Shown here: positions 53,069 to 63,357 of the stretch, piece by piece
Layout: every line of letters begins with the position of its first letter
How positions within the stretch are numbered: position 1 is the stretch's first letter
Source: Bradyrhizobium sp. CB82
GTDB lineage: Bacteria > Pseudomonadota > Alphaproteobacteria > Rhizobiales > Xanthobacteraceae
DNA: 64,000 bases
Direction: 5' to 3'
NCBI RefSeq assembly: GCF_029714405.1
Contig: NZ_CP121650.1
Location: 4,717,001-4,781,000 of the forward strand
Notes under the pieces: generated by a model
Told to the model about the DNA's origin: nothing
The model's input: only the letters and a program-made list of their open reading frames with translations
The model's database searches: none
Position numbers and translations under genes: made by a program

Positions 53069-54547
53069 GTGACCCGAAGATTCCCGATGGTCGCCGTGCG
53101 GCGATCGTACGGTCCCGAACCCCGGCTGCTGGGCGCAGCGAGCCGGGTGGTGGTGCTTGGCCTGGCACTGAGCTCCGCCGGCTGCGTGCTGACGCAGGAT
53201 TTGCCCGATCCGGCGCTCGACGTGCCCAGCCAATATAAATATGCCGGCAAGCCCGACGCGCCGCCGCCGCTCGACTGGTGGCGCGGCTTCCGATCGGCGG
53301 AGCTGACGCAGTTGATGGAGGAGGCGCAGACCGTCAATCTGGACATCGCCGCCGCCGTTTCACGCATCTTCGAGGCAGATGCCCAGGCGCGACAGGCCGG
53401 TGCAGCCCTGCTGCCGAGTGTGTCCGGCTCGGGTTCGGAGACCTATTCGCGCACCTCCGGCTCATCGGCCTCCGGTCTCACCATTGGCGGTCGCGAGGTC
53501 GTCAACTACTCGGCTTCGCTGAGCGCGAGCTACCAGCTCGACTTCTGGGGCCAGAATCGCGATGCCCTCCAGTCGGCCGAAGAGACGGCTCACGCCAATC
53601 GCTTTGATCGCGACGTCGTGGCGCTGACGACGCTGACCAGCGTGGCCAACGCCTATTTCCAGGTGCTGACCGCGCAGGATCGCTTGCGCACCTCGCAAAG
53701 CAATATCGCCAGCGCCGAGCGGATCCTCGATGCCATCAAGGAGCGGCGCAAGGCAGGCACGGGTACCGACCTCGACGTCGCCCAGCAGGAGAGCGTGCTG
53801 GCGAATCAGAAGGCATTGGTGCCGCCGCTGCGGCAGACGCTCGACCAGAACATCAACGCGCTGGCTGTGCTGGTGTCGCGCCCGCGGGAGAGCGTACGCA
53901 TCTCGGGCGGCTCGCTGAACCGGATCGCAATCCCGCGCGTCACGCCCGGGCTGCCGTCCGAACTGTTGACACAGCGGCCCGATATTCGCCGGCAGGAAGC
54001 GCAGCTCGCCTCCGCCACCGCCAATATCGGCAATGCCCGCGCGCAGTTTTTTCCGACCATCCAGCTCACCGGGAATGGCGGCTATCAGAGCTCTGCGCTG
54101 GTGTCGCTGTTCCAGCCGCACGCGGCCTTCTTCCAGCTGGTCGGCAGCGCGACGCAGCCGATCTTCGACGGCGGCAAGATCCTCGGCAATTTCGAAAATG
54201 CCAAGGCGCGTCAGGACGAGTTGCTCCAGACCTACCGCAAGACGATCATCCAGGCCTTCGCGGATGTCGACAACGCGCTGTATTCGATCAAGCAGACCAC
54301 GATCAAGCTGCAGCTGCAGCGCGTGGTGGTGGCGGCCTCGCGCCGCGCGTTCGATCTCGCCGAACAGCAATTGCACGCGGGCACCGCCGACATCGTGACG
54401 GTGCTCAATACCCAGCTGACGTTGTTCCAGGCAGAAGATGCGCTGTCGCAGGCGCAACTCGCCCGCCTGCTCGCGATCGTCAGTCTGTACCAGGCATTGG
54501 GCGGCGGTTGGGAGCCGAGAATGGAGAAGCCGGTCAATGCTCTTTAA
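53069..54547 (+). CDS. Outer-membrane efflux lipoprotein (NodT/OprM type)
   Basis: The 492-residue protein has a lipobox (LALSSAGC, cysteine near residue 39) and two TolC-like repeats: LDWWRGFRSAELTQLMEEA, SYQLDFWGQNRDALQSAEET, and LLTQRPDIRRQEAQLASATA with ARAQFFPTIQLTG. It forms the outer-membrane channel of the RND pump encoded downstream. A GTG at 53069 was chosen because AGGGGGTGG lies at proper distance; an ATG at 53087 or a GTG at 53036 are alternatives. It overlaps the adaptor gene by 11 bp. Confidence 0.9.
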   Translation: MTRRFPMVAVRRSYGPEPRLLGAASRVVVLGLALSSAGCVLTQDLPDPALDVPSQYKYAGKPDAPPPLDWWRGFRSAELTQLMEEAQTVNLDIAAAVSRIFEADAQARQAGAALLPSVSGSGSETYSRTSGSSASGLTIGGREVVNYSASLSASYQLDFWGQNRDALQSAEETAHANRFDRDVVALTTLTSVANAYFQVLTAQDRLRTSQSNIASAERILDAIKERRKAGTGTDLDVAQQESVLANQKALVPPLRQTLDQNINALAVLVSRPRESVRISGGSLNRIAIPRVTPGLPSELLTQRPDIRRQEAQLASATANIGNARAQFFPTIQLTGNGGYQSSALVSLFQPHAAFFQLVGSATQPIFDGGKILGNFENAKARQDELLQTYRKTIIQAFADVDNALYSIKQTTIKLQLQRVVVAASRRAFDLAEQQLHAGTADIVTVLNTQLTLFQAEDALSQAQLARLLAIVSLYQALGGGWEPRMEKPVNAL

Positions 54548-55988
54548 GCCGGACACGAAGGAAGGCGCGAAGGAAGAGGCGGGCAAGCGCAGCACGTCCC
54601 GGCGCGGCCGCCGCTTTGTTTCCACACTGATCACGCTCGCGATCCTCGGCGGGCTCGGCTATTTCGGCTGGACCGCATGGCACCAGAAGCCTGCGAATGA
54701 CCCCAATGCGCGGCCCGATCTGCCCGTGCCGGTGCTGGCGGCGTCCCCACGTGTCCAGGACGTGCCGGTCTATCTCGACGGCGTCGGCGCGATCCGCGCG
54801 CTCAACACCGTCACCGTGCGTTCGCAGGTCGACGGCAAGCTGATCGCGGTGAATTTCATCGAGGGCCAGGACGTCAAGAAGGGCGACGTGCTCGCCGAGA
54901 TCGATCCCGCGATCTACCAGGCACAGTATGACCAGGCCGTGGCGAAGAAGGCGCAGGACCAGGCCCAGCTCGCCAACCAGCGTATCGACCTCACACGCTA
55001 CGAGCAGCTCGCTGCCTCCAACGCCGGCTCCAAGCAGCAGGCCGACACCCAGCGCGCGCTGGTCGCGCAGACCGAGGCGCTGGTCAAGGCCGACCAGGCC
55101 GCGATCGACAATGCGTCTGCGACGCTGAGCTATACCAAGATCGTGGCGCCGCTCTCGGGCCGCGCGGGTCTACGCCAAGTCGACCAGGGCAACATCATCC
55201 ACGCCTCCGACACCACGGGCCTGGTCGTCATCACGCAGTTGCAACCGATCGCGGTGTGGTTCAGCCTGCCGCAACAGCAGATCATGCGGGTCAACGCGGC
55301 GGCGTCGAAGGGCGCGCTACAGGTCGACGTGTTCGGCAATGACGGTGTCACGGTGATCGATAGCGGCAAGCTGACCGGCATCGACAACCAGGTCGATCCG
55401 ACCACCGGCACGCTCAAGCTCAAGGCGGAATTCCCCAACGCCCGCTACCAGCTCTGGCCGGGCCAGTTCGTCAATGTTCGTCTAAAGGTCGAGACGCTGC
55501 CGAAAGCGCTGGTGGTGCCGACATCGGCCGTGCAGCGCGGTCCAGTCGGAACCTTCAGCTATGTGATCGGCGAGGGCGATATCGTCTCGGCAAAACCCGT
55601 GACGGTGACGCAGCAGAACGAGCATGACGCCGTGATCGCAAGCGGCCTGGCGCCGACCGATCGCGTCGTCACCACCGGCTTTGCCAATCTCTCCGACGGC
55701 TCCAAGGTGATCGTCGGCCGCGACGACCAGACGCCGTCGGCCGACCTTGCGCCGCGCAAGCGCACCCGCGCGCCACAGGGCAAGGAAGGCCCGAAGGACG
55801 GGGAGGCCAAGGATGGCGCCAGGGATAGCGCCAAGGATGGCCAGGCCAAAGACGGTCAGGCGAAGGAGGGGCAAGGCAAGGATGGTGAACGCCGCGCCAA
55901 GCGGCAAAGCGGTGAGGGCGATCAGAAGGGCCAGACCGGACCGGCGCAGGGGGCAGATTCATCGGGCAGTGGAGCGAAGCAGCCATGA
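54537..55988 (+). CDS. RND efflux periplasmic adaptor (MdtA-like)
   Basis: The 483-residue membrane-fusion protein has an N-terminal anchor (FVSTLITLAILGGLGYFGW, about 28-46) and VRSQVDGKLIAVNFIEGQDV lipoyl half-motif. A coiled-coil hairpin (residues 120-190), the second lipoyl half (YTKIVAPLSGRAGLRQVDQG), and a beta-barrel with GTLKLKAEFPN follow. The last 75 residues are an unusual Lys/Asp/Gly-rich low-complexity tail (repeats of KDG.AKDG type). It links the inner-membrane pump to the outer channel. Confidence 0.9.
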   Translation: MLFKPDTKEGAKEEAGKRSTSRRGRRFVSTLITLAILGGLGYFGWTAWHQKPANDPNARPDLPVPVLAASPRVQDVPVYLDGVGAIRALNTVTVRSQVDGKLIAVNFIEGQDVKKGDVLAEIDPAIYQAQYDQAVAKKAQDQAQLANQRIDLTRYEQLAASNAGSKQQADTQRALVAQTEALVKADQAAIDNASATLSYTKIVAPLSGRAGLRQVDQGNIIHASDTTGLVVITQLQPIAVWFSLPQQQIMRVNAAASKGALQVDVFGNDGVTVIDSGKLTGIDNQVDPTTGTLKLKAEFPNARYQLWPGQFVNVRLKVETLPKALVVPTSAVQRGPVGTFSYVIGEGDIVSAKPVTVTQQNEHDAVIASGLAPTDRVVTTGFANLSDGSKVIVGRDDQTPSADLAPRKRTRAPQGKEGPKDGEAKDGARDSAKDGQAKDGQAKEGQGKDGERRAKRQSGEGDQKGQTGPAQGADSSGSGAKQP

Positions 55989-56015
55989 TCCCGACCTCGA
56001 CCGACTGATCGCGTC

Positions 56016-59000
56016 ATGGGCGTCTCCGAACCCTTCATTCGCCGGCCGATTGCGACCTTCCTGCTCGGCATCGCGCTGCTGATCGGCGGCGCGCTCGGCT
56101 ATTTCTCACTCCCGGTCTCCGCGCTGCCGCAGGTCGACTTCCCGACCGTGCAGGTAACGACGCAACTGCCCGGCGCGAGCCCCGACGTCATCGCCTCGCT
56201 CATTACGGCGCCGCTGGAGCGGCAGCTTGGCCAGATCCCGTCGCTGTCGGCGATGAACTCGACGAGTTCCTTCGGCGTCAGCCAGATCTCGCTGCAATTC
56301 GATCTCAACCGCGACATCGACGGTGCGACGCAGGACGTGCAAGCCGCGATCAACGCAGCCGCCGGCGTGCTGCCCAGGACGCTGCCTTACCCGCCGACCT
56401 ACGCCAAGGTGAACCCGGCGGATGCGCCGGTCATGACGCTCGCGTTGCGCTCTGACACGATCTCTCTGCGGGTGATGAGCGACATCGCGGATACGATCCT
56501 GGCACAGCGGCTGAGCCAGATTTCCGGTGTTGGCCGCGTCTCTGTGCTTGGCGGGCTGAAGCCTGCGGTGCGCATCCAGGCCGACCTCGCGCGGCTTGCC
56601 GCCTACGGCATCGCCATGGAGGATCTGCGCAACGCGATCGCAGGCGCCAACGTCTCGGGTCCGAAGGGTTCGCTCGACGGCGCGCAACAGTCCTACCTGA
56701 TCGCTGCGAACGACCAGATCGCCGCGGCAGACGCCTACCGGCCGATCATCGTGGCCTACCGCAACGGCTCGCCCGTCACCATCGGGGATATCGCGCAGAT
56801 CGTCGACGGCCTGGAAAACGACCGAACCGGCGGCTGGTACCAGGGCACGCCGGCGGTGATCATCGACATCCAGCGCCAGCCGGGCGCCAATGTGATCGAC
56901 GTGGTCAGCCAGATCCGGGCCGAGATTCCGAAGGTCCAGCGCGCGATCCCGGCTGGCGTGAACCTGACCGTGGTCTCGGACCGGACCGTGACCATCCGGG
57001 CCTCAGTCCACGACGTGCAGTTCACGCTGATCCTCGCCGTCGTGCTGGTGACCCTGGTCGTGCTGCTGTTCCTGCGCTCGCTGCGCGCAACCGTGATCGC
57101 CGGCGTCGCACTGCCGCTATCGCTGATCACCAGCTTCGGCATCATGTATTTCGCCGGCTTCAGTCTGGACAATCTGTCGCTGATGGCGCTGACCATCGGC
57201 ACAGGTTTCGTGGTCGACGACGCCATCGTGATGATCGAGAACATCGTCCGCCACATGGAGAACGGCGAGAGCGCGATGCAGGCCTCACTCAAAGGCGCCA
57301 GCGAGATCGGCTTCACCGTGATCTCGCTGACGGTGTCGCTGATCGCCGTGTTCATCCCGCTTCTGTTCATGTCGGGCCTTGTCGGACGCATGTTCCGCGA
57401 ATTCGCGCTGACGCTGACGATCGCGGTCGTCACCTCGGCCGCGGTCTCGCTGACGCTGACGCCGATGATGTGCTCGCGCCTCCTCAAGCACGCCCACGAA
57501 GAGATGGTCGTGCCGGGGCTTACCACGGTCAGTCGCTTCATCGACTGGACAGTCGGCTTTTACCACCGGAGCCTTTTATGGGTGCTGGAACGCCAGCGCG
57601 CGACGTTGGTCGTGACCTTTGCCACGCTGATTGCAACCCTCGCCCTTTACGTCATCGCGCCCAAGGGCTTTCTGCCGCTCCAGGATACCGCCTCGATCAC
57701 CGCGGTGACGGAGGCTGGTCCTGATGTGTCGTTCGCGGAGATGCAGAAACGGCAGACCGAGGCCGCCGACGTCATCAAGGCCGACCCTGACGTGATCGGC
57801 GTCGTCTCCGTGATCGGCGCCGGCTCGGTCAACCCGACGACCAACGTCGGACGCCTCGTCATGACGCTGAAACCACGCGGCGAACGACGCGACGATGTCG
57901 GCGTGGTGGTGGCCCGGCTGAAGGCGAAGGTCGCAAGCATCCCCGGCATGACTGTGTACTTCCAGCCGGTCCAGGACGTGCAGATCTCGACGCAGTCGAG
58001 CCGCTCGCAATATCAGTACACGCTGACCGGCACCGACGCGGCGCTGGTCTCGGAGTGGTCGCGAAAGCTGGTTGCGGAGATGCGGCGCGATCCCTTGTTC
58101 CGCGATGTCTCCTCGGAAGCGCAGGAAGGTGGCCTTCGGGCGCAGCTCAATATCGACCGCACACGCGCCGGCCAGCTCGGCGTCAACCTGCAAGGGGTCA
58201 CCGACACGCTGAACGATTCGTTCGCACAGCGGCAGATTTCCACGATCTACGGCCAGGCCAACCAATATCGCGTCGTGCTGGAGGCCTTGCCGATGTACCA
58301 GCGCGATCCCTCGATCCTATCAAAGCTCTATCTGCCGGGCGCGGCCGGCGCGCAGGTGCCGCTGTCGGCGGTGGCGACGCTGACGCGCACCACGGCGCCG
58401 CTTGCGATCTCTCACCAGGCGCAATTCCCTGCCGTCTCGCTCAGCTTCAATCTGGCGCCGGGCGCCGCCCTCGGTGACGCTGTCGAGGCCGTGAAGGCGA
58501 TCGAGACCCGCATCGGCATGCCCCGCAACATCGTCGGCGTCTACGCGGGCGATGCCGCCGAATTCGCCAAGGCGCTCGCCGGGCAGCCCTGGCTGCTGCT
58601 CGCTGCCGTCATCACGATCTACATCGTGCTGGGCGTGCTCTATGAGAGCTACATCCATCCGATCACGATTCTCTCGACGCTGCCGTCCGCCGGCGTCGGC
58701 GCGATTGTTGCGCTGGTGCTGTTTGGACAGGACCTCTCCGTGATCGGGCTGATCGGCATCATCCTCTTGATGGGCATCGTCAAAAAGAACGCCATCATGA
58801 TGATCGACTTCGCGCTGGAAGCTGAGCGCGGGCAGGGGCTACCACCCATAGAAGCGATCGTGCAGGCCTGCCTGTTACGTTTCCGCCCGATCATGATGAC
58901 GACGTTGGCGGCGCTGTTCGGTGCGCTTCCGCTCGCGATCGAAAGCGGCACGGGCTCGGAGCTGCGGTTTCCGCTCGGCATCTCCATCATCGGCGGCCTG

Positions 59001-59144
59001 CTGCTCAGCCAGTTGCTGACGCTCTACACCACGCCGGTGATCTATCTCGCGCTCGACCGGATCAACCGTCGCCTAGAGTACATGCTGCCGCCGCCCGAGC
59101 CGGAGGGACCGCCGGCCGCCGGCGCGACCGAGGGGATGCAGTGA
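56016..59144 (+). CDS. RND efflux pump subunit (MdtB-like)
   Basis: The 1042-residue, 12-helix proton-driven transporter starts PFIRRPIATFLLGIALL, has FVVDDAIVMIEN (about 400-411) with the paired aspartates of helix 4 needed for proton relay, and in the second half GIVKKNAIMMIDFALEAERG. Two related RND genes in a row with one adaptor mark the MdtBC (heteromeric) type. The start follows the adaptor stop by 27 bp; its own stop overlaps the next gene. Confidence 0.93.
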   Translation: MGVSEPFIRRPIATFLLGIALLIGGALGYFSLPVSALPQVDFPTVQVTTQLPGASPDVIASLITAPLERQLGQIPSLSAMNSTSSFGVSQISLQFDLNRDIDGATQDVQAAINAAAGVLPRTLPYPPTYAKVNPADAPVMTLALRSDTISLRVMSDIADTILAQRLSQISGVGRVSVLGGLKPAVRIQADLARLAAYGIAMEDLRNAIAGANVSGPKGSLDGAQQSYLIAANDQIAAADAYRPIIVAYRNGSPVTIGDIAQIVDGLENDRTGGWYQGTPAVIIDIQRQPGANVIDVVSQIRAEIPKVQRAIPAGVNLTVVSDRTVTIRASVHDVQFTLILAVVLVTLVVLLFLRSLRATVIAGVALPLSLITSFGIMYFAGFSLDNLSLMALTIGTGFVVDDAIVMIENIVRHMENGESAMQASLKGASEIGFTVISLTVSLIAVFIPLLFMSGLVGRMFREFALTLTIAVVTSAAVSLTLTPMMCSRLLKHAHEEMVVPGLTTVSRFIDWTVGFYHRSLLWVLERQRATLVVTFATLIATLALYVIAPKGFLPLQDTASITAVTEAGPDVSFAEMQKRQTEAADVIKADPDVIGVVSVIGAGSVNPTTNVGRLVMTLKPRGERRDDVGVVVARLKAKVASIPGMTVYFQPVQDVQISTQSSRSQYQYTLTGTDAALVSEWSRKLVAEMRRDPLFRDVSSEAQEGGLRAQLNIDRTRAGQLGVNLQGVTDTLNDSFAQRQISTIYGQANQYRVVLEALPMYQRDPSILSKLYLPGAAGAQVPLSAVATLTRTTAPLAISHQAQFPAVSLSFNLAPGAALGDAVEAVKAIETRIGMPRNIVGVYAGDAAEFAKALAGQPWLLLAAVITIYIVLGVLYESYIHPITILSTLPSAGVGAIVALVLFGQDLSVIGLIGIILLMGIVKKNAIMMIDFALEAERGQGLPPIEAIVQACLLRFRPIMMTTLAALFGALPLAIESGTGSELRFPLGISIIGGLLLSQLLTLYTTPVIYLALDRINRRLEYMLPPPEPEGPPAAGATEGMQ

Positions 59145-62100
59145 TGGCGTCGATCTCGGAGCCCTTCATCCGCAGGCCGGTGGCCACCACGCTGCTGTCG
59201 ATCGGACTGTTCCTGCTGGGTGTCGTGGCCTACGAATTCCTCCCCGTGGCCGCCGTCCCGAACGTCGACTTCCCTGCGATCTTCGTGTTCGCCAACCGTC
59301 CCGGCGCCGATCCGTCGGTGATGGCGGCAACCGTCGCAGCACCTCTGGAACGGCGGCTCGGCGAGATCGCCGGCATCAACCAGATCACTTCGACGAGCTC
59401 GATCGGCCTGACCAACATCCAGCTCCAGTTCAACATCGGGCGCGACACCGACCGCGCCGCGCGCGATGTGCAGGCGGCGATCAATGCCGCGCTGTCCGAT
59501 CTGCCCAGCGACTTGCCGTCGCTGCCGCGCTTTCGGAAAGCGAATACGGCCGCGGCCCCGGTCTTCGTCCTGGCACTGACCTCGAAGACGATCTCCACCG
59601 CCGCGATCTATGACATCGCCGATTCCGTGCTGGCGCAGCGCATCTCGCAGGTGCCGGGGGTGGGCAATGTGACAATCTCTGGCGCGGACCAGCCGGCAGT
59701 CCGCATCCAGCTCAACCCGGTCGCGCTGTCCAATGCCGGCATTGCCACCGACGACGTCCGCACCGCGATCATCAACGCCAATCCGCTCGGGCCCGTCGGC
59801 ATCTTCAACGGCGAGCGGCAGAGCGAGACGCTCGCGCTCAACCGGCAAATGCGCACGGCCAAGGAATTTCGCGACATCATCATCAAGAGCTCGAATGGCA
59901 ATTTCGTGCGCCTCGCCGACGTCGCCGAGATTGGGGATTCCGTCAAGAACGCCCGCTCGATCGCCTGGTTCAACAAGCAGCCGGCGGTGGTCATCCAGAT
60001 CACCAAGCAGGGCGATGCGAACGTTATCGACACCGTCGACCGGGTCAAGGCGCTGATCCCTGAGCTGAAGCAGTGGATTCCGGCGGGCGTGGAGATATCG
60101 ACGCTGGTCGACCGCACCGGAACGATCCGCGCGAGCGTCGAGGATATGCAGTGGACGCTGCTGGCGACGGCCATCCTGGTCATGGTCGTGGTGTTCGTGT
60201 TCCTGCGTCGGATCACGCCGACGATCGCAGCCGGTATTTCCGTGCCGCTTGCGCTCGCCGGGACTTGTGCCGGGATGTGGGTCGCCGGCTTCTCGATCGA
60301 CAATCTGTCGCTGATGGCGCTCGCGATCTCCGTCGGCTTTGTGGTCGACGACGCCATCGTCATGATCGAGAACATGTTCCGCAACCTCGAGCACGGCATG
60401 CGGCCGTTCCAGGCGGCACGGGAGGGGGCGAAGCAGATCGGCTTCACCGTGCTGTCGATCAGCCTGTCGCTGATCGCGGCGTTCACGCCGCTGATCTTCA
60501 TGGACGGCATCGTGGGACGCCTGCTGCGCGAATTCTCGCTGACGCTGACTTTTGCGATCGTGGTCTCGACGCTGGTGTCACTCACCGTCACGCCGATGAT
60601 CTGCGCCCATTACATCCGGCAGACCACCTCGGGCTCGGCGACGCTGTTCGATCGTATCATCGAAGGCTCCCTGTCGCGCATCGTTGCCTTCTATGCGCGC
60701 ACCTTGCGCGCGGGGCTGGAATTTCCACTGCTGACCTTGCTCGTGTTCTTCTCCACCATCGGGTTGACGGTGACGCTCTACATCAAGGTCCCCAAGGGCT
60801 ATTTTCCGACCGACGATTCCGGTTTCGTGATCGGCGCGACGCGTGCCTCCGCCGACATCTCGTTCCAGTCGATGCTGGGGTTGCAGCAGCAGCTCGCCGA
60901 TATCGTGCTCGCGGATCGCGCGGTCGCCGGCATCGCCTCGGTGCTGCCGAGCGGCGGCGGGCCGGGCGGGGCCGCCTCGAACCGCGGCACCATGTTCATC
61001 AGCCTGAAGCCGCCGGCCGAGCGTGACTACATCTCCACCGAGACGGTGATCGACCGGCTGCGCCGCAATCTCTATCGCGTCGCCGGCATCCGATTGTTCA
61101 TGTTTGCGGCGCAGGATGTCCGCGCCGGCGGTCGGCAGAGCGACTCCAACTACCAGTACACGCTGTCGAGCACCGATCTCGACCTCTTGCAGCAGTGGGC
61201 GCCGATCGTCGCCAAGCGCATGGAGACGGTCGAAGGCATCACCGACGTTTCCGCCGATCGCGATCCCGGCGGCTTGCAGCTTACCCTTGCGATCGATCGG
61301 CAGGCCGCTTCACGCCTCGGCGTCCGCGTGCAGGACATCGACAACGCGCTCAACAACGCGTTTTCGCAGCGTCAGATCTCGATCGTCTACACCCAGCGCA
61401 ACCAGTACATGATCGTGCTGGAGACGGACCCGAAATTCCAGGTCGATCCGTCCAATCTGGATCGCATCTATGTCGCCGGCGCCGGCGACGTGCAGGTCCC
61501 GCTGTCGGCCGTGGTCCGCGCCCAGCGCGGGCTCGCCGCGCTCGCCGTGTTTCACTCGCAGGGATTTCCCTCGACGACCGTGTCGTTCAACACCTTGCCC
61601 GACGTGCCGCTGCAGAGCGCCATCCAAAACATCCAGCGCGCGGTCGAAGAGCTGCACATGCCGGAAGGCATTCGCGGCAGCTTTGACGGCAATGCCGGCG
61701 ATTTCGCCAGGACCAGCGGCCGTCAGCCACTCCTGATCCTGGGCGCGCTGGTTGCGATGTACATCGTGCTGGGCGTGCTCTATGAGAGCCTCGCCCATCC
61801 CCTGACCATCATCTCGACGCTGCCATCGGCGGGGCTCGGCGCGCTGCTTGCCTTGCAGCTCACCAACACGCCGCTGACCGTGATCGCCTTCGTCGGCATC
61901 ATTCTGTTGATCGGGATCGTCAAGAAGAACGGCATCATGATGGTCGACTTCGCGCTCGACGCCGAGCGGCAGCGCGGTCTGTCGTCGGCCGATGCGATTT
62001 TCGAGGCGTGCCAGGCGCGCTTCCGCCCGATCCTGATGACGACGATGGCGGCGCTGTTCGCCGGCATTCCGCTCGTCATCGCGACGGGGCCCGGCACGGA

Positions 62101-62248
62101 ACTGCGCCGTCCGCTCGGCATCACCATCATCGGCGGGCTGTTCGTGTCGCAGATCCTGACGCTCTACACGACGCCGGTGATCTATCTGCTGATCGATCGC
62201 CTGCGCCGCCGCTCCGAGCCGGGCGCCGTTCATGCGCCAGCGGAATAA
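59144..62248 (+). CDS. RND efflux pump subunit (MdtC-like)
   Basis: The 1034-residue partner begins PFIRRPVATTLLSIGLFLLG, with FVVDDAIVMIENMFRNLEHG (about 398 on) and GIVKKNGIMMVDFALDAERQ. The ATG at 59144 overlaps the previous stop (TGATG); a GTG one codon earlier is possible. In the E. coli MdtABC pump, MdtB and MdtC form a mixed trimer that exports bile salts and novobiocin; the substrates here are unknown. Confidence 0.93.
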   Translation: MASISEPFIRRPVATTLLSIGLFLLGVVAYEFLPVAAVPNVDFPAIFVFANRPGADPSVMAATVAAPLERRLGEIAGINQITSTSSIGLTNIQLQFNIGRDTDRAARDVQAAINAALSDLPSDLPSLPRFRKANTAAAPVFVLALTSKTISTAAIYDIADSVLAQRISQVPGVGNVTISGADQPAVRIQLNPVALSNAGIATDDVRTAIINANPLGPVGIFNGERQSETLALNRQMRTAKEFRDIIIKSSNGNFVRLADVAEIGDSVKNARSIAWFNKQPAVVIQITKQGDANVIDTVDRVKALIPELKQWIPAGVEISTLVDRTGTIRASVEDMQWTLLATAILVMVVVFVFLRRITPTIAAGISVPLALAGTCAGMWVAGFSIDNLSLMALAISVGFVVDDAIVMIENMFRNLEHGMRPFQAAREGAKQIGFTVLSISLSLIAAFTPLIFMDGIVGRLLREFSLTLTFAIVVSTLVSLTVTPMICAHYIRQTTSGSATLFDRIIEGSLSRIVAFYARTLRAGLEFPLLTLLVFFSTIGLTVTLYIKVPKGYFPTDDSGFVIGATRASADISFQSMLGLQQQLADIVLADRAVAGIASVLPSGGGPGGAASNRGTMFISLKPPAERDYISTETVIDRLRRNLYRVAGIRLFMFAAQDVRAGGRQSDSNYQYTLSSTDLDLLQQWAPIVAKRMETVEGITDVSADRDPGGLQLTLAIDRQAASRLGVRVQDIDNALNNAFSQRQISIVYTQRNQYMIVLETDPKFQVDPSNLDRIYVAGAGDVQVPLSAVVRAQRGLAALAVFHSQGFPSTTVSFNTLPDVPLQSAIQNIQRAVEELHMPEGIRGSFDGNAGDFARTSGRQPLLILGALVAMYIVLGVLYESLAHPLTIISTLPSAGLGALLALQLTNTPLTVIAFVGIILLIGIVKKNGIMMVDFALDAERQRGLSSADAIFEACQARFRPILMTTMAALFAGIPLVIATGPGTELRRPLGITIIGGLFVSQILTLYTTPVIYLLIDRLRRRSEPGAVHAPAE

Positions 62249-62286
62249 CGGTTGTTGGAGCCCTGGGCCGAGCGTATAGCGGCTGG

Positions 62287-63027
62287 ATGTCGTACCCGTC
62301 TGACGTCACCGCCGCAGCGCCCGAACCCGTCGCCGAATGTCCGCACTGCCAGAAGCCGATACCGCTGTGCATCTGCGACAGCGTCACGCCGCTCGACAGC
62401 CGCGTCGCGCTCCTGATCCTTCAGCATCCGCAGGAGCAGGACAGGGCGCTCGGCACTGCGCGGCTGACGGCGCGGCATTTTACCGATGCGACGCTGCGGG
62501 TCGGGCTGTCGTGGCCGAGCCTTGCCAAGGCGCTCGGGCGGCCGGTCGCGGATCCCGCCCGCTGGGCGGTGCTCTATCTCGGATCGGCGCGCGCCACCGA
62601 TCTCGATAGCGACGCCGACATCATCGCGCTCACGCGCAAGGGCGAGATCGCCGACAATCAGCGCGCCATCCTGAACAGGATCGAGGGCGTGGTGCTGCTC
62701 GACGGCACCTGGAGCCAGGCCAAGGCGCTCTGGTGGCGCAATCCATGGATGCTGAAGTGCCAGCGCGTGATTCTCAATCCCGCGAGGCCCTCGCGTTATG
62801 GGCGCTTGCGCCGCGAGCCGCGCCGCGACGGGCTCGCCACCATCGAGGCGGCAGCCATGATGCTCGCGAGCCTCCAGCGGCGGCCCGACATCGCCGCGAC
62901 GCTGCAAGCGAGTTTTGAACGGATGTTAACACGCTATCGCGAAGTGCTGGCCGAGACGCCCGAACTTGCACCAAAACCGGCAGGCCGTGGCCGCCGGCGC
63001 GATTTCCGCCGCAACCGCCGCGGCTGA
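62287..63027 (+). CDS. tRNA-uridine aminocarboxypropyltransferase (DTW domain, TapT-like)
   Basis: The 246-residue protein has a cysteine cluster near the N-terminus (CPHCQKPIPLCICD, likely zinc) and the DTW-family block LLDGTWSQAKALWW (about 137-150) followed by NPARPSRYGRLRREPR. Enzymes of this family place the acp3 group on U47 of tRNA using SAM. The ATG at 62287 starts just before the cysteine cluster. The C-terminus is strongly basic, suiting RNA binding. It is separate from the efflux operon in function though only 38 bp downstream. Confidence 0.88.
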   Translation: MSYPSDVTAAAPEPVAECPHCQKPIPLCICDSVTPLDSRVALLILQHPQEQDRALGTARLTARHFTDATLRVGLSWPSLAKALGRPVADPARWAVLYLGSARATDLDSDADIIALTRKGEIADNQRAILNRIEGVVLLDGTWSQAKALWWRNPWMLKCQRVILNPARPSRYGRLRREPRRDGLATIEAAAMMLASLQRRPDIAATLQASFERMLTRYREVLAETPELAPKPAGRGRRRDFRRNRRG

Positions 63028-63353
63028 CCTGACCGCCGAGGGCTTGCCCGCTGCGGAGCGGGCAGTACAGACCCGAGGGGATTTCGCCATCCCGTGATCG
63101 GGTCCAGGCACCAAGCTGGCGCATATGGTTGGATAGCGGCACCCCCGCCGCAATCTGAACGACCTTCCACAACCGATCGGGAAGTCGGATGAAGGCGGTT
63201 GCCTAAGTCCTTGATCCCCTATATCAGTCCGGCCGCAGCGAGGGAAAATGCCGGACCTTGTCGGAAATTTTCGGTCATCCGATCGGTGCTGGTGTCACCA
63301 GGATGAAGGTCTGCAACAATCCGTAGCCCGGCTGGAGCGAAGCGCAATCCAGG
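63028..63353. other. Intergenic region with hairpin and degenerate REP
   Basis: A 7-bp hairpin (63046-63052 with 63057-63063) just after the TapT-like gene could be part of a terminator but lacks a T-run. No gene is visible up to the ATPase remnant. Confidence 0.35.
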
Positions 63354-63357
63354 ATGT
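63324..63357. repeat. Degenerate REP-like sequence
   Basis: The stretch from GTAGCCCGGCTGGAGCGAAG to CAATCCAGGATG resembles a dispersed rhizobial repeat I know as GTAGCCCGGATGGAGCGAAG...ATCCGGG, whose arms are here imperfect. It overlaps the possible start of the following remnant. Confidence 0.45.

Noticed and set aside
59042..60394. 450-codon minus-strand frame across the two RND genes
   Set aside because: Antisense shadow: it spans two well-supported pump genes and has no recognisable domain.
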